From: Pseudomonadota bacterium
GTDB lineage: Bacteria; Pseudomonadota; Alphaproteobacteria; Caulobacterales; Caulobacteraceae
DNA: 64,000 nt
Direction: 5' to 3'
NCBI GenBank assembly: GCA_023412655.1
Contig: JAEYNH010000009.1
Coordinates: 4,435-68,434, forward strand
Shown: positions 9,164 to 16,746 of the stretch, piece by piece
Position numbering within the stretch: position 1 is the first letter of the stretch
Layout: every line of letters begins with the position of its first letter
The notes under the pieces: generated by a model
The model's database searches: none
The model's input: only the letters and a program-made list of their open reading frames with translations
Told to the model about the DNA's origin: nothing
Made by a program: the position numbers and the translations under genes

Positions 9164-11547
9164 CAGCCCTTACCCGTCGCTCGCTGGGCGTCAGCCTGAT
9201 CGCCCTGTCGGCCGCCCTGGCCAGCCCGGCCTTTGCCCAGCGGGCCGGCGACCGGCCCCTCTACAAGGACCCCAAGGCGCCGATCGACGCACGGGTGGAA
9301 GACCTCTTGGCCCGGATGACGCTGGAGGAGAAGTGCGCCCAGCTGGTCGGCGTCTGGCTGACGAAGGAGGCCATCCAGACGCCTGACGCCGAGTTCTCGC
9401 CACAGAAGGCAAGCCAGGCCTATCCGCACGGCCTCGGCCAGATCTCGCGTCCTTCGGATCGGCGCGGCGCCAGCGCCGGGCCCCACGCCGGGGCCGCCCC
9501 AGGTACGATCAACCGGACCCCGCGCGAGACCGCCCGCTACATCAACGCCGCCCAGCGCTGGGCCATGGAGCAGACCCGCCTCGGCATCCCGCTGCTGATG
9601 CACGACGAGGCGCTGCACGGCTATGTGGCCCGGGAGGCGACGTCCTTCCCGCAGGCCATTGCGCTCGCCTCCACCTGGGACCCGCCGCTGGTGGAGAAGG
9701 TGTTCGCGGTGGCGGCCAAGGAGATGCGCGCCCGCGGCTCGAATATCGCGCTGGCTCCGGTGGTGGACGTGGCGCGGGACGCCCGTTGGGGCCGGATCGA
9801 GGAGACCTTCGGCGAGGACCCGCACCTGGTGGGAGAGATCGGTCTGGCCGCCATCCGCGGGTTCCAGGGGCGCACCCTGCCGCTGGGGAGGGACAAGGTC
9901 TTCGTCACGCTCAAGCACATGACAGGCCACGGCCAGCCGGAGAGCGGCACGAACGTGGGCCCCGCCCAGATCTCGGAACGGACCCTGCGAGAGAACTTCT
10001 TCCCGCCCTTCGAGCGGGCGGTGAAGGAGGCCAATGTCCGCGCGGTGATGCCCTCCTACAACGAGATCGACGGCGTGCCGTCACACGCCAACCGTTGGCT
10101 GCTGACCGATGTGCTGCGCGGGGAGTGGGGCTTCGAAGGGGCGACCCTCAGCGACTACTTCGCGATCAAGGAGCTGATCTCCCGGCACAAGATGGTCGAG
10201 ACCATGGACGAGGCCGCGGTGCTGGCCATGAACGCGGGTGTCGATGTCGAACTGCCAGACGCCGAGGCTTACAAGCGCCTGCCGGAACTGGTGCGCGCCG
10301 GCCGGATCCCGCAGGATCAGATCGACACAGCCACGCGGCGCGTGCTGCGGATGAAGTTCGAAGGCGGCTTCTTCGAGAACCCCTATGTGGACGAGCGCGC
10401 GGCCGAGCGGCTGACCAACACGCCCGAATCCATCGCCCTGGCCAGGGAAGCGGCCCGGCGCGCCATGGTGCTGCTCAAGAACGACAAAGGGGTTCTGCCG
10501 CTGGACGCCGGCAGGATCCGCCGGCTGGCGGTTCTGGGAACCCACGCCCGGGACACGCCGATCGGCGGCTACAGCGATATCCCGCGCAAGGTGGTCAGCG
10601 TCCTGGAAGGCCTGCAGGCCGAGGGCGAGGGGCGCTTCGAGGTGGACTATGCCGAGGCGGTCCGGATCACCGAGAGCCGCACCTGGGCCGCCGACGAGGT
10701 GAACCTGGTCGACCCCGCCGTGAACGCCCGCCTGATCGCCGAGGCGGTCGAGACGGCGAAGCGGGCGGATGTGGTCGTCATGGTGCTCGGCGACAACGAA
10801 CAGACCAGTCGCGAAGCCTGGGCCGACAATCATCTGGGCGATCGGGCCTCGCTGGAGCTGATCGGCCAGCAGAACGATCTGGCGCGGGCGATCTTCGACC
10901 TGGGCAAGCCGACGGTGGTCGTGCTGCTCAATGGCCGGCCCCTGGCGGTGAGCCTGTTGGCTGAGCGGGCCGACGCCCTGGTCGAGGGCTGGTACCTGGG
11001 CGAGCAGACCGGACCCGCGGTGGCCGACGTGCTCTTCGGCCGGGCCAATCCAGGCGGCAAGCTGCCGGTGACGATCCCCCGCGACGTGGGCCAGCTGCCC
11101 ATGTTCTACAACCGCAAGCCCACGGCGCGCCGGGGCTACCTGTTCGGCGACACCAGCCCGCTCTATCCGTTCGGCTTCGGCCTCTCCTACACCACCTTCG
11201 ACATCTCGGCGCCCCGGCCGGCGCGGCAGACCATCGGGCCGGGGGAGCGGCTGCGGGTGGAGGTGGATGTGGCCAACACCGGCCCGCGGGCGGGGGATGA
11301 GGTGGTGCAGCTCTACCTTCGGGACGAGACCGCTTCGATCACCCGGCCGGTGCTGGAGCTGAAGCGCTTCGAGCGCGTGACCCTGTCTCCCGGCGAGCGG
11401 CGGACGGTGGTCTTCGAGCTGGGCCCAGACGACCTGTCGATCTGGAACCTGCAGATGAAGCGCGTGGTGGAGCCCGGCCGGTTCACCCTCCTCGCCGGGC
11501 CGGATTCTGTATCCCTGAAGAGCGCGACCTTCACCGTCGCCGGCTAG
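9160..11547 (+). CDS. Exported glycoside hydrolase family 3 (probable beta-xylosidase)
   Basis: A 795-residue GH3 enzyme with a signal peptide ending at SPAFAQ. Domain order: GH3 N-terminal TIM barrel (LLARMTLEEKCAQL start, MHDEALHG, KHMTGHGQPESG), the nucleophile Asp in LSDYFAIKEL (about residue 332), the C-terminal alpha/beta sandwich (VLLKNDKGVLPL, VMVLGDNEQTSREAW), and a fibronectin III-like tail (LYPFGFGLSYTTF, DEVVQLYLRD). It releases monosaccharide from non-reducing ends. Its place as the last gene of a xylanase operon, and the SDY loop found in many bacterial beta-xylosidases, favour beta-xylosidase over beta-glucosidase. The start ATG overlaps the upstream stop (ATGA). Confidence 0.87.
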   Translation: MTALTRRSLGVSLIALSAALASPAFAQRAGDRPLYKDPKAPIDARVEDLLARMTLEEKCAQLVGVWLTKEAIQTPDAEFSPQKASQAYPHGLGQISRPSDRRGASAGPHAGAAPGTINRTPRETARYINAAQRWAMEQTRLGIPLLMHDEALHGYVAREATSFPQAIALASTWDPPLVEKVFAVAAKEMRARGSNIALAPVVDVARDARWGRIEETFGEDPHLVGEIGLAAIRGFQGRTLPLGRDKVFVTLKHMTGHGQPESGTNVGPAQISERTLRENFFPPFERAVKEANVRAVMPSYNEIDGVPSHANRWLLTDVLRGEWGFEGATLSDYFAIKELISRHKMVETMDEAAVLAMNAGVDVELPDAEAYKRLPELVRAGRIPQDQIDTATRRVLRMKFEGGFFENPYVDERAAERLTNTPESIALAREAARRAMVLLKNDKGVLPLDAGRIRRLAVLGTHARDTPIGGYSDIPRKVVSVLEGLQAEGEGRFEVDYAEAVRITESRTWAADEVNLVDPAVNARLIAEAVETAKRADVVVMVLGDNEQTSREAWADNHLGDRASLELIGQQNDLARAIFDLGKPTVVVLLNGRPLAVSLLAERADALVEGWYLGEQTGPAVADVLFGRANPGGKLPVTIPRDVGQLPMFYNRKPTARRGYLFGDTSPLYPFGFGLSYTTFDISAPRPARQTIGPGERLRVEVDVANTGPRAGDEVVQLYLRDETASITRPVLELKRFERVTLSPGERRTVVFELGPDDLSIWNLQMKRVVEPGRFTLLAGPDSVSLKSATFTVAG

Positions 11548-11625
11548 GGCCGGGAGCCAAGCCAAGGCAGAGCCGTTTCCGGTTTCCGCCGCGCGGCGCG
11601 CCCGCTATCGAGGCGCGCTGGCGCA

Positions 11626-12726
11626 GTGGTGACGGAGCAAGGCGGCTTGGGGCGGACGGGACAGATACGTAGGCGCGGGCTGATCGTCCTGGCGCTGGGG
11701 CTGGTCGGCGCGGCGGCTTTGGCCGCGGTGCTGATCGCCAATCGGCCTCCCGCTGTGCCCACGGTCGTCGTGACGCCCCAGAAGACCGAACGGGTGCTGG
11801 CGGTGGTTGGCCGGGTGCGTCCCGTTGAGCGGGTGGAGGTGCGGCCGATAAATCCCGGGCAGGTGGTCCGCCTCCTGCACGACGAAGGCGACCGCGTGGC
11901 CGCTGGCGAGCCCCTCGCCGTCATCCGGGCGGTCGTGGAGCAGGCGCAGACCGAGGCCGAGCGCGCCAGGGTTCAGGCCGCCCGGGCGCGCGCAGCCGAA
12001 GCCCGCCGGAATTTCAATCGTACCCAGACCTTGAGCGAACGGGGCTTCGCGTCTCAGGCGGCTCTCGACCAAGCGCGGGCCGAGCTGCGAACGGCCGAGG
12101 CCGAGACCCGGGCGGCGGAGGCGCTCGAACGCGCTGCTGCGGAGCGGGCGGGGGAGTTCATCGTTCGCGCCCCCGCGGCCAGCATCGTGCTGGCCCGCCC
12201 CATCGACACCGGCCAGGTCGTCTCCACCACCACCACCCTGTTCGAGCTGGGCTCCGGAGGCGCCGGGGAGGTCGAAGCCGAGGTGGATGAGGCCTATGGC
12301 GACGCCGTCCGTCCGGGCATGGCGGCCCGCTTGGCCGCGACTGGGTCGCAGACCGTCCTGCCTGCGACCGTGTTCGAGGTCTCGCCCAAGGTGGACGCCT
12401 CCACCGGCGGCCGGACTGTCAGGCTGCGTTACGATGGGGCGATCGACCTGGTCCCGGGCCGGTCCGTCGACGTGACCATCGTGGTGCGGCCTGCCGAGCC
12501 GCTGATCCTTGCGCCCCGAAGCGCGGTGGTCGGCGCCACGGTGGCTCCCACGGTCTATGTGGTTGATGACAACGATGTGGTGCGGGAACGCCGGGTGCGG
12601 ATTGCCGACTGGCCCTCCACCGACGCCATCGTCGAGGATGGTCTTGCTGTGGGCGAGCGCCTGGTCCTGGCTCCCGGCGGTCTCAAACCCGGCGAGCGTG
12701 TCCGGCCGGCGCCGGCCCGGCGGTGA
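11626..12726 (+). CDS. Periplasmic adaptor of an ABC exporter (MacA/DevB-like)
   Basis: A 366-residue membrane-fusion protein. One N-terminal transmembrane helix (GLIVLALGLVGAAALAAVLIA) is followed by a barrel-sandwich half (VEVRPINPGQVVRLLHDEGDRV), an Ala/Glu/Arg-rich coiled-coil hairpin (about residues 105-170), the second lipoyl half (GEFIVRAPAASIVLARPIDTGQVV) and a beta-barrel. It should bridge the inner-membrane transporter to an outer-membrane TolC-like channel; no TolC gene is present here. The start is a GTG at 11626. It is followed 3 bases later by the permease, so adaptor, permease and ATPase form one operon. The order resembles DevBCA exporters more than MacAB, where permease and ATPase are fused. 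Cargo unknown. Confidence 0.83.
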   Translation: MVTEQGGLGRTGQIRRRGLIVLALGLVGAAALAAVLIANRPPAVPTVVVTPQKTERVLAVVGRVRPVERVEVRPINPGQVVRLLHDEGDRVAAGEPLAVIRAVVEQAQTEAERARVQAARARAAEARRNFNRTQTLSERGFASQAALDQARAELRTAEAETRAAEALERAAAERAGEFIVRAPAASIVLARPIDTGQVVSTTTTLFELGSGGAGEVEAEVDEAYGDAVRPGMAARLAATGSQTVLPATVFEVSPKVDASTGGRTVRLRYDGAIDLVPGRSVDVTIVVRPAEPLILAPRSAVVGATVAPTVYVVDDNDVVRERRVRIADWPSTDAIVEDGLAVGERLVLAPGGLKPGERVRPAPARR

Positions 12727-12729
12727 GGC

Positions 12730-13935
12730 ATGTTCGCGTTCGTCGTCGCGCGCCGCTATCTCACCTCGAACCCGACCCAGACGGCGCTGCTCGTGGCGGG
12801 GGTCGCCCTGGGCGTCACCGTCTATGTGTTCATCACCGCCCTGATCGCGGGCCTGGCGGTACGTCTCACCGACGAGGTGACCGTCAACAGCTCCCATGTG
12901 AGCCTCGAGCCCGAGATCCGGCGAGCCCGCATCCTGCCTGCGCCCGACGCGCGCAGCGAGGGTGTGGCCCTGGTCTCCACCTTCCAGCGGCGACAGATCC
13001 GCCAGTGGCGCGCCGTGCTCGATCAGGTGCGGGCGCAGGAGGGCGTCCTTGGCATCAGCCCGCAGATCACCGGCAGCGCCTTCCTGATCCGCGGGGAGGC
13101 GGTGCAGCCGGTTTCCGTCACCGGCCTGGAGCCGGAAGCCCTCGATGTGATCTCGCCGATCAGCACCCGCATCCTGGCGGGCAGCGCCAATATGGGCGCG
13201 GACGGTGTGCTGGTGGGCGAGCGACTCGCCGGGGACCTCGGCCTGTCGGCGGGACAGCCGGTGCTGCTGCGGACCGAGCGGGGGGGCGAGCGGCTGCTGA
13301 CGGTGCGTGGCGTCTATCGCACCGGGTTGGAGAGCCTGGACTCCCGCGTGCTGTTCCTGACCCTCCAGTCGGCGCGGCCGTTGTTTGACCTGCCCGAAGG
13401 TGTCACCAACATAGAGGTCAAGCTCGCCCAGCCAGGGCAGGCGGTGGACCTGGCCCGCCGCCTCAGGGAGGCGACTGGGCTGCGCAGCACGCCCTGGCAG
13501 GCGAAGAACGCCTCCCTCGACGAAGCCCTCGAGGCCCAGGCGCAGACAGGCCGGCTGATCCAGATCTTCTCCCTGATCTCCATCGTCATCGGCATTTCCA
13601 GCGCCCTCGTCCTGTCCGCCTACCGCCGACGGCCCGAGATCGGCATCATGCGCGCCACGGGCGTCCCTGGGGGCTTCATCGCCCGGGTGTTCCTGCTGCA
13701 GGGGCTGCTGATAGGCCTGGTCGGGGCGCTGATCGGCTGCGGGATCGGCTACGGCCTCTGCCGCTGGCTCGCGACCTTGACCGGGCCCGATGGCCGGTCG
13801 GTCCTGCCCATCGCGCCGGATCAGGGCGGCTACCTCGCCGTGCTTGTGCTCACCACCGCGGGCGCCGTGGCGGCGTCCGCCCTGCCGGCGCGGGCCGCTT
13901 CGCGGGTCGATCCTCTGGAGGCCATTCAGCAATGA
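12730..13935 (+). CDS. ABC exporter permease (FtsX/MacB-type, DevC-like)
   Basis: A 401-residue inner-membrane protein with the FtsX/MacB layout: one N-terminal helix (TALLVAGVALGVTVYVFITALIAG), a large periplasmic domain (about residues 45-280), then three C-terminal helices (IFSLISIVIGISSALVLSAY; VFLLQGLLIGLVGALIGCGIGYGL; LAVLVLTTAGAVAASALPA). The cytoplasmic coupling motif RRRPEIGIMRATG is typical of the family. The C-terminus ends RVDPLEAIQQ, as in lipoprotein/macrolide exporters. It overlaps the ATPase gene by four bases (ATGA). Such transporters are usually mechanotransmission pumps for lipoproteins, glycolipids or antibiotics; nothing here selects among these. Confidence 0.85.
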   Translation: MFAFVVARRYLTSNPTQTALLVAGVALGVTVYVFITALIAGLAVRLTDEVTVNSSHVSLEPEIRRARILPAPDARSEGVALVSTFQRRQIRQWRAVLDQVRAQEGVLGISPQITGSAFLIRGEAVQPVSVTGLEPEALDVISPISTRILAGSANMGADGVLVGERLAGDLGLSAGQPVLLRTERGGERLLTVRGVYRTGLESLDSRVLFLTLQSARPLFDLPEGVTNIEVKLAQPGQAVDLARRLREATGLRSTPWQAKNASLDEALEAQAQTGRLIQIFSLISIVIGISSALVLSAYRRRPEIGIMRATGVPGGFIARVFLLQGLLIGLVGALIGCGIGYGLCRWLATLTGPDGRSVLPIAPDQGGYLAVLVLTTAGAVAASALPARAASRVDPLEAIQQ

Positions 13936-14612
13936 GTTCGCTGCTGACCGCCCGCGGGGTCGAGAAACGCTTCCGCAACGGTGACGAGATCACCACCGTC
14001 CTGAAGGGCATCGACCTGGACCTGGAGCGGGGGCAACTCGTGGCCCTGGTCGGCGCCTCGGGATCCGGCAAGTCGACCCTGCTGTCGATCCTCGGCCTGC
14101 TGCTGACCCCGTCGGCGGGCGAGCTCTACATCGACGGCGAGCGGGTGGATGGGCTCAGCGAGAAGCGGCGCTCCGCCTTCCGGAACCGGAAGCTGGGCTT
14201 CATCTTCCAGGCCCACCACTTGCTGCCGGACTTCACCGCCTTGGAGAACGTGGCCCTCCCGGCCGCGGCCACCGCCGGGGGAGTCACGCGCCCGATCGCG
14301 GAGCGGGCGCGCGAACTGCTGATCCGGGTGGGGCTGGAGGAGCGGATCGACTTCCGCGCCACGCGGCTGTCCGGCGGGCAGAAGCAGCGGGTGGCCATCG
14401 CCCGGGCCCTGATCAACGGGCCCCTCATCGTCTTCGCGGACGAGCCCACCGGCAACCTCGACCGGGAGTCGGCCGAACAGGTCCTCGGCCTGATGCGGGA
14501 GCTGAACCGGGAAGACGGGATGACCTTCCTGATCTGCACCCACGACGCCCATGTGGCGGACCAGTGCGGGCGCCGCATCGTGCTGGAGGACGGCCGGGTA
14601 CGGAGCGGCTAG
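13932..14612 (+). CDS. ABC exporter ATP-binding subunit (LolD/DevA-like)
   Basis: A 226-residue ABC ATPase with Walker A GASGSGKST (about residues 38-46), Q-loop in FIFQAHHLLPDFTALENV, signature LSGGQKQRVAIARAL, Walker B IVFADEPTGNLD and H-loop His in FLICTHDAHVA. The sequence falls in the MacB/LolD/FtsE group, matching the FtsX-type permease encoded just upstream with a four-base overlap. Its TAG stop shares the tetranucleotide CTAG with the stop of the convergent GntR gene. The exporter trio sits between the xylanase operon and the GntR regulator gene and has no obvious catabolic role. Confidence 0.9.
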   Translation: MSSLLTARGVEKRFRNGDEITTVLKGIDLDLERGQLVALVGASGSGKSTLLSILGLLLTPSAGELYIDGERVDGLSEKRRSAFRNRKLGFIFQAHHLLPDFTALENVALPAAATAGGVTRPIAERARELLIRVGLEERIDFRATRLSGGQKQRVAIARALINGPLIVFADEPTGNLDRESAEQVLGLMRELNREDGMTFLICTHDAHVADQCGRRIVLEDGRVRSG

Positions 14613-15409
14613 ATCGCCACGCGCTTGGCGATCTGGTTGCGGCGGGCCTCGCTCTCCTGCTGGGCCCGTTCCAGCGCCTCGGTCTCGGTGGCGTGCAGCA
14701 GGTGCTCGATAACCCGCTCCAGATGGTCGCGCATGGCCTGGCGCGCCGCGGCGGGGTCGTGGGCCCGGAGGGCGTCCAGCACCCGCTGATGCTCGATGAT
14801 CCGCGGCTCCAGTCCGATGCCCCGAGCGCGGGTCAGGATGTTGCGGGCGAGCGGCGAGCGGTTTCGCAGCTCCCAGAGGTTTTCCACCGTGGCGATGATG
14901 GCGCCGTTTCCGGTGGCCCGGGCGATCACCATGTGGAATTCCTTGTCGGCGTCCTCGCCCTTCAGCTCGTTCTCGTCGGCCATCAGGGTGAGCAGCCGCT
15001 CCAACTCGGCCAGCTGGCTCTCGTCGATGGTGGCGGCGGCCAGGGCGGCGGCCTCGCCCTCGAACAGGCGCCGGGCTTCGATCAGCTCGAAGGCGCCGAT
15101 CTCGAAATCATAGCTGGAGGAGGCGACCGGCACGTTCGCGCGGGTGACATAGATGCCGAGGCCGTGCCGCGCCTCGATCATGCCCAGCATCTCAAGGGCG
15201 ATCAGGGCTTCCCGCAGGGTCGGCCGGCTGACGCCATATTGCTCGGCGAGCTCGCGCTCGGTGGGCAGGCGCTCTCCGACCGCATATTTGCCGGCCTCGA
15301 TCTCGGCGGCGATGGAGTCCGCCAGCCGCCGATAGAGCTTTCCACTGACCGCCATATCGTCCCGGCGCTTCGCGCTGCCGTCGGGGTGACGGCTTCCCGC
15401 ATTCATCAT
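14609..15409 (-). CDS. GntR-family regulator, FadR/FCD type, probable uronate sensor
   Basis: A 266-residue regulator. Residues ~20-90 form a winged helix-turn-helix with the GntR signature (GERLPTERELAEQYGVSRPTLREALIALEMLGMIEARHGLGIYV); the C-terminal ~160 residues are the all-helical FCD domain (EARRLFEGEAAALAAATI, DKEFHMVIARATGN, IEHQRVLDALRAHD with metal-binding-type His residues). Members of this subgroup include ExuR and UxuR, which sense uronic acids or their keto forms. It lies 37 bases downstream of manD on the same strand, so is probably co-transcribed with it. The proposed target is TGGTCAGACCA, seen upstream of manD/aguA and of the esterase/TonB receptor pair, with weaker copies upstream of xylX and xylE. 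Ligand identity is inference. Confidence 0.83.
   Translation of the reverse strand: MMNAGSRHPDGSAKRRDDMAVSGKLYRRLADSIAAEIEAGKYAVGERLPTERELAEQYGVSRPTLREALIALEMLGMIEARHGLGIYVTRANVPVASSSYDFEIGAFELIEARRLFEGEAAALAAATIDESQLAELERLLTLMADENELKGEDADKEFHMVIARATGNGAIIATVENLWELRNRSPLARNILTRARGIGLEPRIIEHQRVLDALRAHDPAAARQAMRDHLERVIEHLLHATETEALERAQQESEARRNQIAKRVAI
14611..14634. terminator. Hairpin straddling convergent stop codons
   Basis: Perfect 9-base inverted repeat AGATCGCCA (14611-14619) and TGGCGATCT (14626-14634) with a six-base loop, lying across the convergent ends of the ABC ATPase gene and the GntR gene. There is no T-tract on either side, so it may be a weak two-way terminator or mRNA 3'-end stabiliser, or chance within the GntR coding end. 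Confidence 0.4.
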
Positions 15410-15446
15410 AGCGGCCTCACACGTAGGCTAGAAGGGGAGGGCGGCC

Positions 15447-16658
15447 TCACCAGTCGTGCATGGTCCCGTCCTGCAGCCGGGCGATCGGCAGGAAGGCGCG
15501 GCGGTAGGGGTGCCTGGCGGCTTCTTCCTCGTCGATGTCCACGCCCAGGCCCGGCGCCTCGCCGGGGTGCAGCAGGCCATCGGCGAAGGTGTAGGCGTGC
15601 GGGAAGACCGCGTCGGTTTCCGGCGTGTGGCGCATGTACTCCTGCACCCCGAAGTTCGGCACCGAGAGGTCAAAGTGCAGGGCCGCGGCCATGGTCACCG
15701 GCGACAGGTCGGTGGCGCCATGGCAGCCGGTGCGTACGCCGTAGAGGTCGGCGAAGGCGGCGATGCGGCGCAGGTGGGTGATGCCGCCCGCGTGGACCAC
15801 GGTCGCCCGGATGTAGTCGATCAGCTGTTCCTCGATCAGCTGCTTGCAGTCCCAGATCGAATTGAAGATCTCGCCCACGGCCAGGGGCGTGGTGGTGTGC
15901 TGACGGATCAGCCGGAAGCGCGCCTGGTTCTCGGCCGGGGTCGGATCCTCCATCCAGAACGGGCGGTAGGGTTCGAGGTCCTTGCCCAGGCGCCCCGCCT
16001 CGATGGGCGTCAGGCGGTGGTGCACGTCGTGCAGCAGGTGGACGTCCCAGCCCAGGGCGTCGCGGGCGGCGGCGAACAGCTCGGGCGCGGTGCGCAGGTA
16101 GGGCTCGCTGGCCCAGACGGTCTCGGTGGGCAGGTCCGCGTCGGCCGGCTCGTAGAAGAACTTGTCCTTGGAGACCCCGTAGGCGGTCTTGAGGCCCGGC
16201 ACGCCGGATTGCAGGCGGATCGCCTTGTAGCCGGCGCCGGCATATTCACGCGCGCGCTCTACGGTCTCCTCGATCGTGTGGCCGTTGGCGTGGCCATAGA
16301 CCATGACGCCGCTGCGGCAGGCGCCGCCCAGCAGCTGATAGAGCGGCAGGCCGGCGACCTTGCCCTTGATGTCCCACAAGGCCATGTCGACCGCCGAAAT
16401 GGCGCTCATGGTGACCGGCCCGCGCCGCCAGTAGGCTCCCTTGTGCAGGTACTGCCAGATGTCCTCGATCTGGTGGGCGTCCCGGCCGACCAGACAAGGG
16501 ATGACGTGGTCGTCGAGATAAGCCTTCACGGCCAGCTCGCGGCCGTTCAGCGTGGCGTCCCCGACGCCCGTGGTCCCGTCCGCGGTCTCGATCTTGAGCG
16601 TAACGAAGTTGCGTCCCGGGCAGGTGACGATGGTCTTCGCGGACGTGATCTTCGACAT
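15447..16658 (-). CDS. manD: D-mannonate dehydratase, enolase-superfamily (ManD/RspA) type
   Basis: A 403-residue enolase-superfamily acid-sugar dehydratase, the usual ManD length. The start PGRNFVTLKIETADGTTGVGDATLNGRE, then AVDMALWDIKGKVAGLPLYQLLGG, the HANGHTIEETV segment and the barrel metal-ligand strands (LLHDVHHRLTP, EDPTPAENQ, VGEIFNS) match the ManD subgroup, which dehydrates D-mannonate to 2-keto-3-deoxygluconate with Mg2+. The C-terminal GCHGATDLSPV and EYMRHTPETDAVFPHAY segments are also typical. It completes the glucuronate route with UxaC and UxuB encoded 21-30 kb away. It is divergent from the GH67 alpha-glucuronidase, and both share the GntR-type site. Some family members are weak gluconate dehydratases, but the uronate context supports mannonate. 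Confidence 0.88.
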   Translation of the reverse strand: MSKITSAKTIVTCPGRNFVTLKIETADGTTGVGDATLNGRELAVKAYLDDHVIPCLVGRDAHQIEDIWQYLHKGAYWRRGPVTMSAISAVDMALWDIKGKVAGLPLYQLLGGACRSGVMVYGHANGHTIEETVERAREYAGAGYKAIRLQSGVPGLKTAYGVSKDKFFYEPADADLPTETVWASEPYLRTAPELFAAARDALGWDVHLLHDVHHRLTPIEAGRLGKDLEPYRPFWMEDPTPAENQARFRLIRQHTTTPLAVGEIFNSIWDCKQLIEEQLIDYIRATVVHAGGITHLRRIAAFADLYGVRTGCHGATDLSPVTMAAALHFDLSVPNFGVQEYMRHTPETDAVFPHAYTFADGLLHPGEAPGLGVDIDEEEAARHPYRRAFLPIARLQDGTMHDW

Positions 16659-16697
16659 GAACCGGTTGTCGGTCGCCGAACGGCAGTTGTCAATCCG

Positions 16698-16710
16698 GTG
16701 GTCAGACCAC
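16698..16710. promoter_or_regulatory. GntR-type operator GTGGTCAGACCAC
   Basis: Perfect 13-base palindrome (GTGGTC-A-GACCAC) in the 88-base gap between divergent manD (start 16658) and the alpha-glucuronidase gene (start 16747). Its 11-base core is identical to the site at 2931-2941. Its position allows control of both directions, fitting a uronate-responsive GntR repressor. Confidence 0.7.
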
Positions 16711-16746
16711 TAAGGTCAAGGTGTCTCGACCAAGTCTGGAGCCGGC

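Noticed and set aside
9160..11547. Calling the GH3 enzyme a beta-glucosidase
   Set aside because: The family alone does not separate the two, and the operon with GH10 and GH43 favours xylosidase.
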